DNA of 64,000 bases from Corynebacterium mucifaciens (GTDB lineage Bacteria > Actinomycetota > Actinomycetes > Mycobacteriales > Mycobacteriaceae), in contig NZ_JAAXPF010000001.1 in the NCBI RefSeq assembly GCF_012396315.1, positions 344,115-408,114 of the forward strand, read 5' to 3'. This document shows positions 50,438 to 60,109 of the stretch, piece after piece. Position numbers and translations under genes: made by a program. Position 1 is the first letter of the stretch; every line of letters begins with the position of its first letter. The notes under the pieces were generated by a model, which ran no database searches, had not been told where the DNA came from, and was given only the letters and a program-made list of their open reading frames with translations.

Positions 50438-53025
50438 TTGGTGTCCTCGCTTTCGGCATCCGCGGGCCCGGTGGTGACGCTGGTGCCGGCGGAGTCGTGG
50501 CGGTGGATCACGGCGTCGCGCAGCTCGGCCTCGCCGAGGCGCGAGACCTGTTCGGCGTCGACGAGGCTCTGCGTGAAGTACTCCACCGCGCCGAGGTAGA
50601 GGACGACCAGCAGCGACCAGGCGACGACGATGGCCAGCATGATCGTCTTGTCGGTGGGCAGGAGCATGGTGAGCAGGGTGATGATGGCGATGCCGACAAC
50701 GCCCGCGCCGATCCCGCCGAAGATGAGGGTGCGGTAGTTCTCCCGCAGCATCCGCGCTCGCTTCTCGACGCCCCCGCGGAACTCATCCCGGTCCGACAGG
50801 GCGGCCATGATGTCGGACGCGCGGTAGGGCGAGCCCATGACCTCCACCTTCTCGTTGGTGATCAGGTTCGTGCGCGCGAGCTGGCGGTTGAACAGGAGGT
50901 TGGCGTGCGAGGAGGTGAGTCGGAACAGCCACCCCAGGGCGAAGGCTGCGGCGGACATGGCGAGAAGCGCCGCCAAAAAGCGGAGGTAGTGATGGCCGTA
51001 GAACCCGGCGATGGTCTCGCGCATCGCGTCGATGCCGTAGCGGAAGGGGAGGAAGGGGTAGATGCGGCGGAAGAAGTCGGGCATGAGCTCGATGGGGTAG
51101 AGGCCCGACGCGCCCGGGATCTGGATGACGACGAGGAAGACGGCGATGCCGCGGCCAATGTGGCCGAGCGCGGAGACGATGGAGTAGATGATCCCCGTGT
51201 AGGCGACCCCGATGGCGATTGCGGTGGCGAGAAAGGCCGTGACGGACTGCATCTGCACTCCGAAGGCCACGTTGCCGAGCGTCACCACGACGGCCTGGAG
51301 CACCGAGAGCGTGGCGAAGAGGAGGAAGCGGCCGAGGTAGGCCTGGCCGACGGTGAGGCGGCGGAAGCCCTCGGTGTCGACCTCGACGCGGAAGATGATC
51401 GTCAGCACGAACGCGCCGATCCACAGGGCCAGGTTGGTGAAGAAGGAGGCCATGGAGCTGCCGTAGTTCTCGGTGGGGAAGACGGCCTGCTGCTCGACGG
51501 TGACGGGCGAGGAGATGTACTCGCCGATCTTCGCCGAGTTGAGGTTCGTCACCGTGTTGAGGGTCTCCGAGTCGGAGGTGGCCAGGAGGGCATTGATGTC
51601 GGACTGGGCGGAGCGGGCGCCGTCGGCGAGCGTGCCGAGGTTACCCGAGACCTCGTCGAGGATGCCGAGGCTGGCCGCGAGCTGGTTGTCCACCCCGGCG
51701 AGCAGGGAGGTCGTTTCCTCGCGCAGGGCACGCTGGCTGCTCAGCGCGCCGCGCACGGAGGCGACGCTGCCGGAGGCCTGCGCGAGCGAGGCATTGATCG
51801 CGGGCACGGACTCGCCGAGCTGCTTGCTCGCGTCGCGCGCTGCGGCGTTGGAGTCGGCGGTCGCGGCCTCGAGGGAGTCGCCGAGCTCGCCTATCGACGC
51901 CAGCGCGGCGCCCGCGCTGCGGTCCACGTTGTTCAGGCCGTCGAGGACGGCGCGGGAGGCGACGGTACGCTCCTCCAGCGCGCTGGCCGCGGCGTCGAGC
52001 TGAGCGCGGACCTCGGGCGATAGGGCCGCCCCGGCCGACAAGGCGCGCAGCTGCGCGACGGCGGATTCGCCCTGCTTGACCACGCCGTCGACCTCGCCGA
52101 CGGCGGAGCGCACCCGCCCCTGGGCGGTGCCGAGCTGGTCCGTCGCCTCCGCGATGGAGGCGTTGGCGGAGGCGGCGCCGAGGCTGAGCGCGTTGGTGGA
52201 CTCGACGAGCGCGGTCGACGTGTCGGCGCTGAAACCGGCGGAGGACTTCTGCAGCTCGGCGAGGATCCCCTCGGCCTCGCCGAGGGAGGAGTCCACGGAC
52301 CCGAGGGTGTCGTCGACGGAGCCGACGAGGGTGTTCAGCTCGGCGACGACCGGGCGCGCCCCGCTGATGCTCTGCTTCATCGTGGCCACCCGCCCCTGGG
52401 CGGCGTCGAGGTCGGCGGCGATCTGGCCGAAGCTCCCGGAGGCCTTGCCTCGGACCTCCTCGGCGTTATCGCGCGACGCGAACCCCGTGTTGCGCAGCTC
52501 GGTCGCCGCGGCCTCGCCGACCTTCTTCTTAAAGGCCTCGGCCACGGCCGTGTCGACGGCGGAGGCGCCGGCGTCGGTGATCGAGGGGGCAACGCCGTTG
52601 CTCTTCTCGTTGACGTAGTACTCCAGCACCGGCTGCGTGTAGGTGCCGCTGACCAGGCTCAGCAGGTCCTCGCTGAACTCGGGCGGGATGAGGAACATGG
52701 CGTAGTAGTCGCCGCGCATGAGCCCGTCGCGGGCCTCGTCCTCGGGGAGGAACACCCACCCGATCTTGTCGTTGCCCTTGAGCTGCTCGGTGATCTGCTC
52801 GCCGACGTCGACCTCGCCGACGCGCTCGGCGGAGGCGCCGCGGTCGTTGTTGACCACCGCGATGCGGATGTTCTGGGTGTGGGCGTAGGGGTCCCAGAAG
52901 GCGTTGATGTTGAACCACGCGTAGAGCGCGGGGGTGATGAGCACACCGACGATGATGATGAAGGCCCGGGGAACGCGCAGCAGGCGTCGAATGTCCCGTC
53001 CAAGAATCTGCCCGCTCTTTCTCAC
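50434..53025 (-). CDS. YhgE/Pip-family membrane protein, 863 residues
   Basis: Same layout as its downstream partner: N-terminal helix with ALYAWFNINAFWDPYAHT (about 33-50), then VAVVNNDRGA-like IRIAVVNNDRGA, a long Ala/Ser coiled region, five or six C-terminal helices, and an extra C-terminal pair of helices plus tail not present in the partner. GTG start with TACGCT ending 6 bases upstream. It shares an 83-base divergent promoter region with the SbnA-like gene. The pair probably forms one heteromeric envelope complex. Confidence 0.85.
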   Translation of the reverse strand: MRKSGQILGRDIRRLLRVPRAFIIIVGVLITPALYAWFNINAFWDPYAHTQNIRIAVVNNDRGASAERVGEVDVGEQITEQLKGNDKIGWVFLPEDEARDGLMRGDYYAMFLIPPEFSEDLLSLVSGTYTQPVLEYYVNEKSNGVAPSITDAGASAVDTAVAEAFKKKVGEAAATELRNTGFASRDNAEEVRGKASGSFGQIAADLDAAQGRVATMKQSISGARPVVAELNTLVGSVDDTLGSVDSSLGEAEGILAELQKSSAGFSADTSTALVESTNALSLGAASANASIAEATDQLGTAQGRVRSAVGEVDGVVKQGESAVAQLRALSAGAALSPEVRAQLDAAASALEERTVASRAVLDGLNNVDRSAGAALASIGELGDSLEAATADSNAAARDASKQLGESVPAINASLAQASGSVASVRGALSSQRALREETTSLLAGVDNQLAASLGILDEVSGNLGTLADGARSAQSDINALLATSDSETLNTVTNLNSAKIGEYISSPVTVEQQAVFPTENYGSSMASFFTNLALWIGAFVLTIIFRVEVDTEGFRRLTVGQAYLGRFLLFATLSVLQAVVVTLGNVAFGVQMQSVTAFLATAIAIGVAYTGIIYSIVSALGHIGRGIAVFLVVIQIPGASGLYPIELMPDFFRRIYPFLPFRYGIDAMRETIAGFYGHHYLRFLAALLAMSAAAFALGWLFRLTSSHANLLFNRQLARTNLITNEKVEVMGSPYRASDIMAALSDRDEFRGGVEKRARMLRENYRTLIFGGIGAGVVGIAIITLLTMLLPTDKTIMLAIVVAWSLLVVLYLGAVEYFTQSLVDAEQVSRLGEAELRDAVIHRHDSAGTSVTTGPADAESEDTK

Positions 53026-53095
53026 GTGGCGAGCGTACCCTCGAATGGAGCGCTAGGGGAAACGCCCCGCGGCGGCCCCGCCGGCCCGAAACGCA

Positions 53096-53101
53096 TAAGC
53101 T
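53096..53101 (+). promoter_or_regulatory. -10 hexamer of the SbnA-like gene (leaderless type)
   Basis: TAAGCT ends 7 bases before ATG 53109. On the other strand TACGCT (53037-53032) serves the YhgE gene. Confidence 0.5.
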
Positions 53102-53108
53102 GGCGTTC

Positions 53109-54059
53109 ATGCTCTCCGAATTATCCCCGGGCCTGCTCGCCGCCGTGGGCGGCACGCCCCTCGTTTCCCTTCCCGAGCTCGGCGGCGGGAACGCCCGGGT
53201 CTGGGCCAAACTCGAGTCCTTCAACCCCGGCGGCAGCGCCAAGGACCGCACAGCCCGCGCCCTCGTCGCCGACGCCATCGAGCGCGGCGTGCTCGGCCCG
53301 GGCAGCGTCGTCGTGGAGTCGAGCTCCGGAAACCTGGGCGTGGCTCTGGCCCGCGAGGCGGCCGTCGGCGGGTGGGAGTTCCACTGCGTCGTCGACCCGC
53401 GCACCAACCAGGCCACGCTCGCCCACATGCGCGCCCTCGGCGCGCACATCCACCCGGTCGAGGAGCCCGACCCTGAGACGGGGGACTGGCTCACCGCGCG
53501 ACGCGCGCTGGTGGGGCGCCTCGTCGACGAGCTCGGGGGGCTCAACCTCGACCAGTACTCCAACCGCGCGGCCTTCCGCGCCCACAGCGAGGGGACGATG
53601 CGCGAGATCGTCGAGCAGCTCGGCCACGCCCCCGACATCCTCGTCGTCGCCGTGAGCACCACCGGCACCATCGGCGGGTGCGCCCGCCACATCCGCGACA
53701 ACGGTCTGCCCACCCGCGCCATCGCCGTCGACGCCGAGGGCTCCGTCCTCTTCGGCGGCACCCGGGGCGAGCGCATCCTCCCCGGCTACGGGGCGGGTGT
53801 CGTCACCGAGCTGTCGCGCGAGACCGTTCCTGACGAGGTGATCCGGGTCAGCGCGCGCGACGCGGTGGCGGCGGCGCGGCGCTGCGCGCGGTCAACCGGC
53901 TTTCTGCCCGGCGCCTCGGGCGGGGCGGTGTGCGTGGGCGTCGAGAAGCTCGCGCGCGAGAACGAGGGGGCGGAGATCGTGGCGGTCTTCCACGACGACG
54001 GTCGCGCGTACCTGAATACGATCTACAACGACGAATGGGTGGAAAGGAACGTGAACTGA
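53109..54059 (+). CDS. SbnA-like PLP-dependent synthase (cysteine synthase fold)
   Basis: 316 residues, fold type II. LESFNPGGSAKDRTA carries the PLP lysine (about 43), SSSGNLG binds the substrate carboxylate, STTGTIGG holds the phosphate and PGASGGAV closes the site. Insertions such as HCVVDPRTNQATL fit SbnA (which joins O-phosphoserine and glutamate on the way to diaminopropionate) better than CysK. The ATGA-type overlap (TGATG) with the next gene couples it to the FAD/PLP fusion. No SbnB homologue is visible. The donor and acceptor are therefore inferred. Intact version of the pseudogene at 46602. Confidence 0.85.
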   Translation: MLSELSPGLLAAVGGTPLVSLPELGGGNARVWAKLESFNPGGSAKDRTARALVADAIERGVLGPGSVVVESSSGNLGVALAREAAVGGWEFHCVVDPRTNQATLAHMRALGAHIHPVEEPDPETGDWLTARRALVGRLVDELGGLNLDQYSNRAAFRAHSEGTMREIVEQLGHAPDILVVAVSTTGTIGGCARHIRDNGLPTRAIAVDAEGSVLFGGTRGERILPGYGAGVVTELSRETVPDEVIRVSARDAVAAARRCARSTGFLPGASGGAVCVGVEKLARENEGAEIVAVFHDDGRAYLNTIYNDEWVERNVN

Positions 54060-56815
54060 TGAGGGCAGCGATCATCGGGGCCGGCCCGCGCGGGCTCTGG
54101 GCCGCGGAGGAGCTCATGGCCAGGGCGCGCGAGCGCGGCGCGGCGATCGAGCTGGACGTCTACAACGACGGCCCCGTCAGCGGTGCGAGCGGGCCCGGCG
54201 CCTACCAGCCCGGCCTGCCTGCCCAGTGGCTGCTCAACGTCCCCTCCGAGATCGTGGAGACGCACCTCGGGACGTTCAACGACTGGCGCGGGGCGGGCGA
54301 CACCTTCCCGCCGCGCCGCGAGGTCGGCCGCTTCCTCGCCGCCTCCTGGGCAGCGCTCGCAGCGCACGTGCCGCCCTCGTGCTCGCTGAGCTTCGTGGAT
54401 GCGCGGGTGCGCGAGGTCGCACCCGCCGGGGAGGGGGTCGAGGTCGAGGGCACGCTTTACGACGAAGCCCTGCTCACCACCGGCCACGCCCACGACTGGC
54501 CCGGCGCCCTGACCCGCGGCGGGGTCGAGGGCGTGGGCAAGGTGCTCAGCGCGTTCGCTCCTGGCGACCTGGACGCGGTGACCGAGGCGGATACCGCGAT
54601 AGTCAGGGGTGCCGCGTTGACGTTCGTCGACGTCGTCCGCCACGCCCGGGCCGGGGTGCTCTACCCGCTGACCCGGGGCGGGCGCTTCATGGCCGTCAAG
54701 GCCTTCCTGCCCGACGACGCCGTGGCGCAGCTCGGCCCGGCGCTGGCGTTCGCGCGGGAGCGGATCCGCACGGCGAAGGGCTTCGAAGACGTGTACGAGG
54801 CCCTCGTCGAGCTCTCCGGTGAGGTCCTCGCCGCGAGCGGGGCCGGCCCAGACGAGGCGGGCGTTCGCGCGGTGTTGGACGGCAAGGACGGCGCGGACCC
54901 CGTCGAGGATCTGCGCGCCTCCCTCGGGGTCGCGCTCGGTGAACGCGCCTGGACGCCCGCGGCGGCGGTGGGCTACGCCTTCCGCGCCGCCTACGACGCG
55001 GTGATCGAGCGTTCCTCCTTCGGCGGCCGCGACTCCATCGGCGGCGAGCGCTTCGGCAGGCTCACCCGCACCCTCGAGCGCGTCGCCTTCGGCCCTCCCG
55101 CCGAAACTGCCGGGGAAGTGCTCGCCCTCATCGACTCCGGTCGCATCCGCACGGACCTGCTCGGGCGCGGGCATGAGGACCTGGCGCAGCTCGCCCGCGA
55201 GGTCGGCGCCTCCGCCGTCATCGACGCCGTCAATGCCCCGCCCGGCCTCGTCGAGGGCACCCTCGAGGCGGAGCTGGTGCGCCGCGGCATCGGCCGGGAG
55301 CACCCGGAGACTGGCTCGCTCATGGTCGAACGCGACGGCACCCTCGCGGGCCAGCGCCACATCGCCGCCGCAGGCAGAGTGAGCGAGGGGTGGATCCTCG
55401 GGCACGACACGCTGCGCCGCGGCGAGCACGAGGTCATCCCCGCGTGGGCGCGTCGCGTAACACGTGCCGCGCTCGCCGACCCGGAGCGGGTCCACGGCCT
55501 GCCGCCGCTGCGGCCGCGCGAGGTGAGCTGGTGGCGTGAACTGCTGGGGGATGGGCAGGAGTGCGCCCGGCTCGTCGAAACGTTTGGCAGCCCCGTCAAC
55601 GTCGTCAACCCCGCACCGATGCGTGACAACATCGACGAGCTCGTGCGCGCGGGGGCCGCGGAGGGCGTGGAGACGAAGGTGTTCTTCGCTCGCAAAGCCA
55701 ACAAGGCGCTGGTATTCGCCGACGAGGCGCGCGAGATGGGCCACGGCGTCGACGTCGCCAGCGAGAACGAGCTGCGCCAAGTGCTCGAGCGGGGGATGCC
55801 CGGGGAGCGGATCATCTGCTCCGCGGCGATCAAGCCCGACCGGCTGTTGGCCCTGGCCTTAGACAACGCGGTGGTTATCTCCGCGGACAGCCGCGCGGAG
55901 GCGGAACGCATCGCCCGGCTCGCCGCCGCGCGCGGCGTGGTGGCCAAGGTCGCGCCCCGGCTCGCCCCGGATCCGCGCACGATGCCGCCGACCCGCTTCG
56001 GCGAGCGCCTTGACGCTTGGGCGGAGTACTTTCGCACGCCGCGCCGAAACCTCAGGGTTGTGGGAATCCACGCGCACCTGCACGGCTACGCGGCGGCGGA
56101 CCGCGCGTCCGCGCTGCGCGAGTGCATGCGGCTTGTTGACGCGCTGGCCGCATCCGGCCACGCGCCCGCGTTCGTGGACATTGGGGGAGGTGTGCCCATG
56201 TCCTACCTGGCGGATGAGGCGCAATGGCGCGCGTATCAGGACGCGATCGCGCTGCAGCGCAGCGGTTACGCCGAGCCCTTTACCTGGAAGTCCGACCCGT
56301 TGCGCAACACGTACCCGTACTGGCAGGAGCCGACGCGTGGCGCCTGGCTCGCCGAGGTACTCTCCGGCGGCGTCGCAGAGGCGCTGCGCGAGCGCGGGTT
56401 GCGTCTGCATCTTGAGCCGGGGCGCTCGCTTGTCGACGGCTGCGGGCTAACCCTTGCCGAAGTCGCCTTCACCAAGACCCGTTCCGACGGCGTGCCCCTG
56501 GTGGGCCTAGCCATGAACCGCACCCAGTGCCGCACGACCTCGGATGACTTCCTCATCGACCCCTACCTGGTCAAGCGGACCCCGCCGAGCGAGGAGATCG
56601 AGGCGTTCTTGGTCGGCGCCTACTGCATCGAGGACGAACTGATCCTGCGGCGGAAGATCCGCTTCCCCCGCGGTGTGGCGGCGGGAGACCTCGTCGCGCT
56701 CCCGAACACCGCTGGGTACTTCATGCACATCCTGGAGAGCGCGTCGCACCAGATCCCCCTGGCCAAGAATGTGGTGTGGCCCGCGGGGCGCTTGGACGAC
56801 ATCGACGTTCGCTGA
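54059..56815 (+). CDS. Fusion of FAD/NAD(P)-binding protein and Y4yA-type PLP enzyme
   Basis: 918 residues. Residues 1-480: AAIIGAGPRGLWAAEEL (dinucleotide loop), PAQWLLNVPSE, LLTTGHAHDWP and a closing GHD segment, like the FAD-NAD(P)-binding 9 family related to amino-acid N-monooxygenases. Residues 500-918: alanine-racemase/ornithine decarboxylase fold, FFARKANKAL with the PLP Lys at 546, HLHGYA, FVDIGGGVPMSY, HLEPGRSL, and the paired-site motif AYCIEDEL, as in Y4yA proteins and SbnH. ATG overlaps the upstream stop (TGATG). It probably oxidises and decarboxylates (or racemises) the product of the SbnA-like enzyme; this is inference. GC content drops near the domain junction. Confidence 0.8.
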   Translation: MRAAIIGAGPRGLWAAEELMARARERGAAIELDVYNDGPVSGASGPGAYQPGLPAQWLLNVPSEIVETHLGTFNDWRGAGDTFPPRREVGRFLAASWAALAAHVPPSCSLSFVDARVREVAPAGEGVEVEGTLYDEALLTTGHAHDWPGALTRGGVEGVGKVLSAFAPGDLDAVTEADTAIVRGAALTFVDVVRHARAGVLYPLTRGGRFMAVKAFLPDDAVAQLGPALAFARERIRTAKGFEDVYEALVELSGEVLAASGAGPDEAGVRAVLDGKDGADPVEDLRASLGVALGERAWTPAAAVGYAFRAAYDAVIERSSFGGRDSIGGERFGRLTRTLERVAFGPPAETAGEVLALIDSGRIRTDLLGRGHEDLAQLAREVGASAVIDAVNAPPGLVEGTLEAELVRRGIGREHPETGSLMVERDGTLAGQRHIAAAGRVSEGWILGHDTLRRGEHEVIPAWARRVTRAALADPERVHGLPPLRPREVSWWRELLGDGQECARLVETFGSPVNVVNPAPMRDNIDELVRAGAAEGVETKVFFARKANKALVFADEAREMGHGVDVASENELRQVLERGMPGERIICSAAIKPDRLLALALDNAVVISADSRAEAERIARLAAARGVVAKVAPRLAPDPRTMPPTRFGERLDAWAEYFRTPRRNLRVVGIHAHLHGYAAADRASALRECMRLVDALAASGHAPAFVDIGGGVPMSYLADEAQWRAYQDAIALQRSGYAEPFTWKSDPLRNTYPYWQEPTRGAWLAEVLSGGVAEALRERGLRLHLEPGRSLVDGCGLTLAEVAFTKTRSDGVPLVGLAMNRTQCRTTSDDFLIDPYLVKRTPPSEEIEAFLVGAYCIEDELILRRKIRFPRGVAAGDLVALPNTAGYFMHILESASHQIPLAKNVVWPAGRLDDIDVR

Positions 56816-56852
56816 CGCCCGTTGGCGCCCCCAGTGCCAGGCCGGAGCTCGG

Positions 56853-57542
56853 CTAGAGCTCGGCGCTCAGCCGAGCGGTGGCGTCCTTGAGCGCGGCGCC
56901 CCACTTGGCTGCGGGGCTCGGTCCGAGCCGCTCGGCCGGGCCCGAGACGGACAGCACGGCGGCGACGCGGCGGTCTGACTCGAACACCGGCGCGGAGACC
57001 GAGGCGAGCCCGACCTCGCGCTCGGCGACGGATTCCGCGAGCCCCGTGTCGGTGACGGTGGCGAGCTCGTCGGCTGGAAAGGCGGTGGCGTCGATAAGCG
57101 AATAGGCGGCGAAGACGCGCGCGGCGGAGCCAGCGTTCAGCGGCAGCTGCGAGCCGACCGGGACCATGTTGTGCAAGCCGCTGGCTGGCTCCTCCGCGGC
57201 GATGCAGGTGCGGGTGTCACCGGTGAGCTCGTAGAGCTGCACGGACTCGCCCGTGGTGGCCACCAGCTCCCGCATGATCGGCCCGGCGGCGGCGATGAGC
57301 TTCGGCGACGGGCCTCCGGTGTAGCCAGGAAGTGCGGGCCCGAGGGACCACTCGCCGCGGTCGGTCCGGGCGAGGACGTGGTGGACCTCGAGCGCGGTCG
57401 CGATACGGTGGGCGGTGGCGCGTGGCAGTTCGGTCGCGTCGCTGAGCTCGGCGAGCGACTTGTCGCCGGCCGCGACCGCGGACACAATTGCGACCGCGCG
57501 GTCGAGCACTTTGATGCCGGAGCCTTCGTTATACTGTCTCAC
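56853..57542 (-). CDS. ltbR: IclR-family regulator LtbR
   Basis: 229 residues: N-terminal winged helix ([23 protein letters not shown]) and C-terminal IclR ligand domain. It is divergent from leuC, exactly as ltbR (repressor of leuCD and leuB, also affecting trp genes) in C. glutamicum. GTG start; the start codon lies inside the palindrome ACTGT-CTC-ACAGT. Confidence 0.92.
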   Translation of the reverse strand: MRQYNEGSGIKVLDRAVAIVSAVAAGDKSLAELSDATELPRATAHRIATALEVHHVLARTDRGEWSLGPALPGYTGGPSPKLIAAAGPIMRELVATTGESVQLYELTGDTRTCIAAEEPASGLHNMVPVGSQLPLNAGSAARVFAAYSLIDATAFPADELATVTDTGLAESVAEREVGLASVSAPVFESDRRVAAVLSVSGPAERLGPSPAAKWGAALKDATARLSAEL

Positions 57543-57545
57543 AGT
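57533..57545. promoter_or_regulatory. Palindrome over the ltbR start, candidate LtbR site
   Basis: ACTGT-CTC-ACAGT, perfect 5-base arms. A related GGGACTGTGGG lies 25 bases toward leuC. Confidence 0.5.
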
Positions 57546-57603
57546 CCGAATCCTAACATCTCATTATGTGGGACTGTGGGGAAGAAGTGCGAAGGAGATT
57601 CCT

Positions 57604-59025
57604 ATGGCGGAAAAGCCGTTGACGTTGGCGGAAAAGGTGTGGCGCGACCACGTGGTCAAACAAGGGGACAACGGGGAGCCCGACCTCATCTTCATCGACT
57701 TCCAACTGCTGCACGAGGTGACCTCACCTCAGGCGTTTGACGGGCTGCGCATGGCCGGCCGCTCGCTGCGCCACCCGGAGCTGCACCTGGCAACTGAAGA
57801 TCACAATGTGCCCACCGAGGGGATCACGTCGGGCAACCTCCTCGAGATTGCCGAGCCCACGTCGCGCACCCAGGTGGCTACCCTGCGCAAGAACTGCGAG
57901 GAGTTCGGTGTCACACTGCACCCGATGGGCGACATTCAGCAGGGCATCGTCCACACCGTGGGCCCGCAGCTGGGCATCACGCAACCGGGCATGACCATTG
58001 TGTGCGGCGATTCGCACACCTCCACACACGGGGCGTTCGGCTCCATCGCCATGGGCATCGGCACCTCCGAGGTGGAGCACGTCATGGCCACCCAAACCCT
58101 GCCGCTCAAGCCGTTCAAGACCATGGCCGTCGAGGTCACCGGCGAGCTGCAGGAGGGGGTGACCGCGAAAGATCTCATTCTGGCCATCATCGCCAAGATC
58201 GGCACCGGCGGCGGCCAGGGCCACATCATTGAATACCGCGGCGAGGCCATCGAGAAGATGTCCATGGAAGCGCGGATGACCATCTGCAACATGTCCATTG
58301 AAGCGGGCGCACGCGCCGGCATGGTCGCGCCGGACCAGAAGACCTTCGACTACGTCCAAGGTCGCGAGTACGCCCCGAAGGGTGCGGACTGGGACGCGGC
58401 GGTGGAGTACTGGAAGACGCTGCCCACCGACGACGGCGCCGAGTTCGACACCGTTGTGGAGATCGACGGCGCGGCGCTCACCCCGTTTGTCACCTGGGGC
58501 ACCAACCCCGGCCAGGGCCTGCCGCTGGCAGAGGCCGTGCCGGATCCGGAGGACTTCACCGACGAGACCGCCAAGCAGGCCGCGGCGAAGGCGATCAAGT
58601 ACATGGATTTAACTCCGGGCACTCCGCTACGCGGCATCGCCGTCGACACGGTCTTCTTGGGCTCCTGCACCAACGCCCGCATCGAGGACCTCCGCGCCGC
58701 GGCTGAGGTGGTCAAGGGCCGCACTATCGCGGAGAACACCCGCATGCTGGTCGTGCCCAGCTCCACGCTAGTGAAGCAGCAGGCGGAGGAGGAAGGTCTG
58801 GACAGGATCTTCACCGAGTTCGGCGCCGAGTGGCGCACCGCCGGGTGCTCGATGTGCCTGGGTATGAACCCGGACCAGCTCAAGCCGGGAGAGCGAAGCG
58901 CGTCGACAAGCAACCGTAACTTCGAAGGCCGCCAGGGCCCCGGCGGGCGCACGCACCTCGTCTCGCCGCTTGTCGCCGCGGCAACCGCCGTCACCGGACA
59001 CCTTGCCAGCCCCGCTGACCTGTAA
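57604..59025 (+). CDS. leuC: 3-isopropylmalate dehydratase large subunit
   Basis: 473 residues. Aconitase fold with the three cluster cysteines in [12 protein letters not shown] (about residue 353) and [10 protein letters not shown] (about 413-422), plus [12 protein letters not shown]. Isomerises isopropylmalate in leucine synthesis. ATG at 57604 behind GAAGGAG. leuD follows 12 bases later. Confidence 0.97.
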   Translation: MAEKPLTLAEKVWRDHVVKQGDNGEPDLIFIDFQLLHEVTSPQAFDGLRMAGRSLRHPELHLATEDHNVPTEGITSGNLLEIAEPTSRTQVATLRKNCEEFGVTLHPMGDIQQGIVHTVGPQLGITQPGMTIVCGDSHTSTHGAFGSIAMGIGTSEVEHVMATQTLPLKPFKTMAVEVTGELQEGVTAKDLILAIIAKIGTGGGQGHIIEYRGEAIEKMSMEARMTICNMSIEAGARAGMVAPDQKTFDYVQGREYAPKGADWDAAVEYWKTLPTDDGAEFDTVVEIDGAALTPFVTWGTNPGQGLPLAEAVPDPEDFTDETAKQAAAKAIKYMDLTPGTPLRGIAVDTVFLGSCTNARIEDLRAAAEVVKGRTIAENTRMLVVPSSTLVKQQAEEEGLDRIFTEFGAEWRTAGCSMCLGMNPDQLKPGERSASTSNRNFEGRQGPGGRTHLVSPLVAAATAVTGHLASPADL

Positions 59026-59037
59026 AGGAGCACACCA

Positions 59038-59628
59038 ATGGAGAAGTTCACTACCCACACCGGTGTCGCCGTGCCGCTGACGCGGTCGAACGTGGACACC
59101 GACCAGATCATCCCGGCGCGCTACCTCAAGCGCGTGTCCCGTACCGGCTTTGAGGACGGGCTGTTTTCTAACTGGCGCGAAACAGAGCCCGGATTTGTGC
59201 TGAACCAGGACGCGTACAAGAACGGCTCTGTCTTGTTTGCCGGGCCCGACTTCGGCACCGGATCTTCGCGCGAGCACGCTGTGTGGGCGTTGATGGATTA
59301 CGGCTTCCGCGCCGTGTTCAGCCCGCGGTTCGCCGACATTTTTCGCGGCAACTCCGGCAAGGCGGGCCTGCTGGCCGCCAATCTGCCTGAGTCGGGCATC
59401 GAGCTGATCTGGAAGCACCTGGAGCAGCACCCGGGCGAAACCGCTACCGTGTCGCTGGAGGACCGCACGGTCACCGTCGGCGAGAACACCTTCGTCTTCG
59501 AGGTGGACGACTACACCCGCTGGCGCCTCATGGAGGGCCTGGATGACATCGGCTTGACGCTCCGCGACGAGGGCGCCATCGAGCGCTTCGAGGCGCAGCG
59601 GCCCGCGTTTAAGCCGGCCGTGCGCTAG
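59038..59628 (+). CDS. leuD: 3-isopropylmalate dehydratase small subunit
   Basis: 196 residues. Swivel domain: [14 protein letters not shown] and the [17 protein letters not shown] segment. Forms the heterodimer with LeuC. Confidence 0.97.
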   Translation: MEKFTTHTGVAVPLTRSNVDTDQIIPARYLKRVSRTGFEDGLFSNWRETEPGFVLNQDAYKNGSVLFAGPDFGTGSSREHAVWALMDYGFRAVFSPRFADIFRGNSGKAGLLAANLPESGIELIWKHLEQHPGETATVSLEDRTVTVGENTFVFEVDDYTRWRLMEGLDDIGLTLRDEGAIERFEAQRPAFKPAVR

Positions 59629-59641
59629 GGGGCGCTAAAAT

Positions 59642-60106
59642 TTAGCCCTGCTGCGCCATCGCGTCAATCTGCTGAATCACCTGCGGCGCGAACGCAGCGA
59701 GGAAGTCCCGCGACGCGGCCACCACGCCTTGGATGCCCGTGAGCACGTGGGATTCGAACTGTGCATCCGTGTATCCCCAGTGCCCGGGCAGACTGTACGC
59801 CACACCGAGCGCTGTGATACCGCGGTTGGCGTCCTTCAACGCCGTTACGGTGGGGTAGGCCTTGGTGTAGTTATACTGCTCGACCCACTTGCGGACCTCC
59901 TCGTAGCGGTCCTGGCCAATTGAGTCCACCGCCACGGTGGAGATCACGTTCACATTCGGTTCGATGTGGCTGATCTCCAGCCCAATTCCGGCGAAGCCGG
60001 AGCGGATAGAGAACTCTCCCGCGTCGTCGTACTGCCAGCCCTGCTTGGCAAAGACGTCTTTCGCGCGCTGGATGGTGAGTGGCTTCAGGGTGTCGGTGGT
60101 GCCCAT
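59642..60106 (-). CDS. YbjN-domain protein, second of a tandem pair
   Basis: 154 residues, YbjN/DUF2216-type fold (LTIQRAKDVFAKQGWQY, then a beta-sheet and C-terminal helices). YbjN resembles type III secretion chaperones and influences stress and motility in E. coli; the actinobacterial role is unknown. It starts 3 bases after the stop of its paralogue. Confidence 0.8.
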   Translation of the reverse strand: MGTTDTLKPLTIQRAKDVFAKQGWQYDDAGEFSIRSGFAGIGLEISHIEPNVNVISTVAVDSIGQDRYEEVRKWVEQYNYTKAYPTVTALKDANRGITALGVAYSLPGHWGYTDAQFESHVLTGIQGVVAASRDFLAAFAPQVIQQIDAMAQQG

Positions 60107-60109
60107 GGT

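Noticed and set aside
54023..55780. 585-codon frame antisense to the FAD/Y4yA fusion
   Set aside because: High GC keeps stop codons rare on both strands; the translation shows no domain, and the sense frame has clear motifs.
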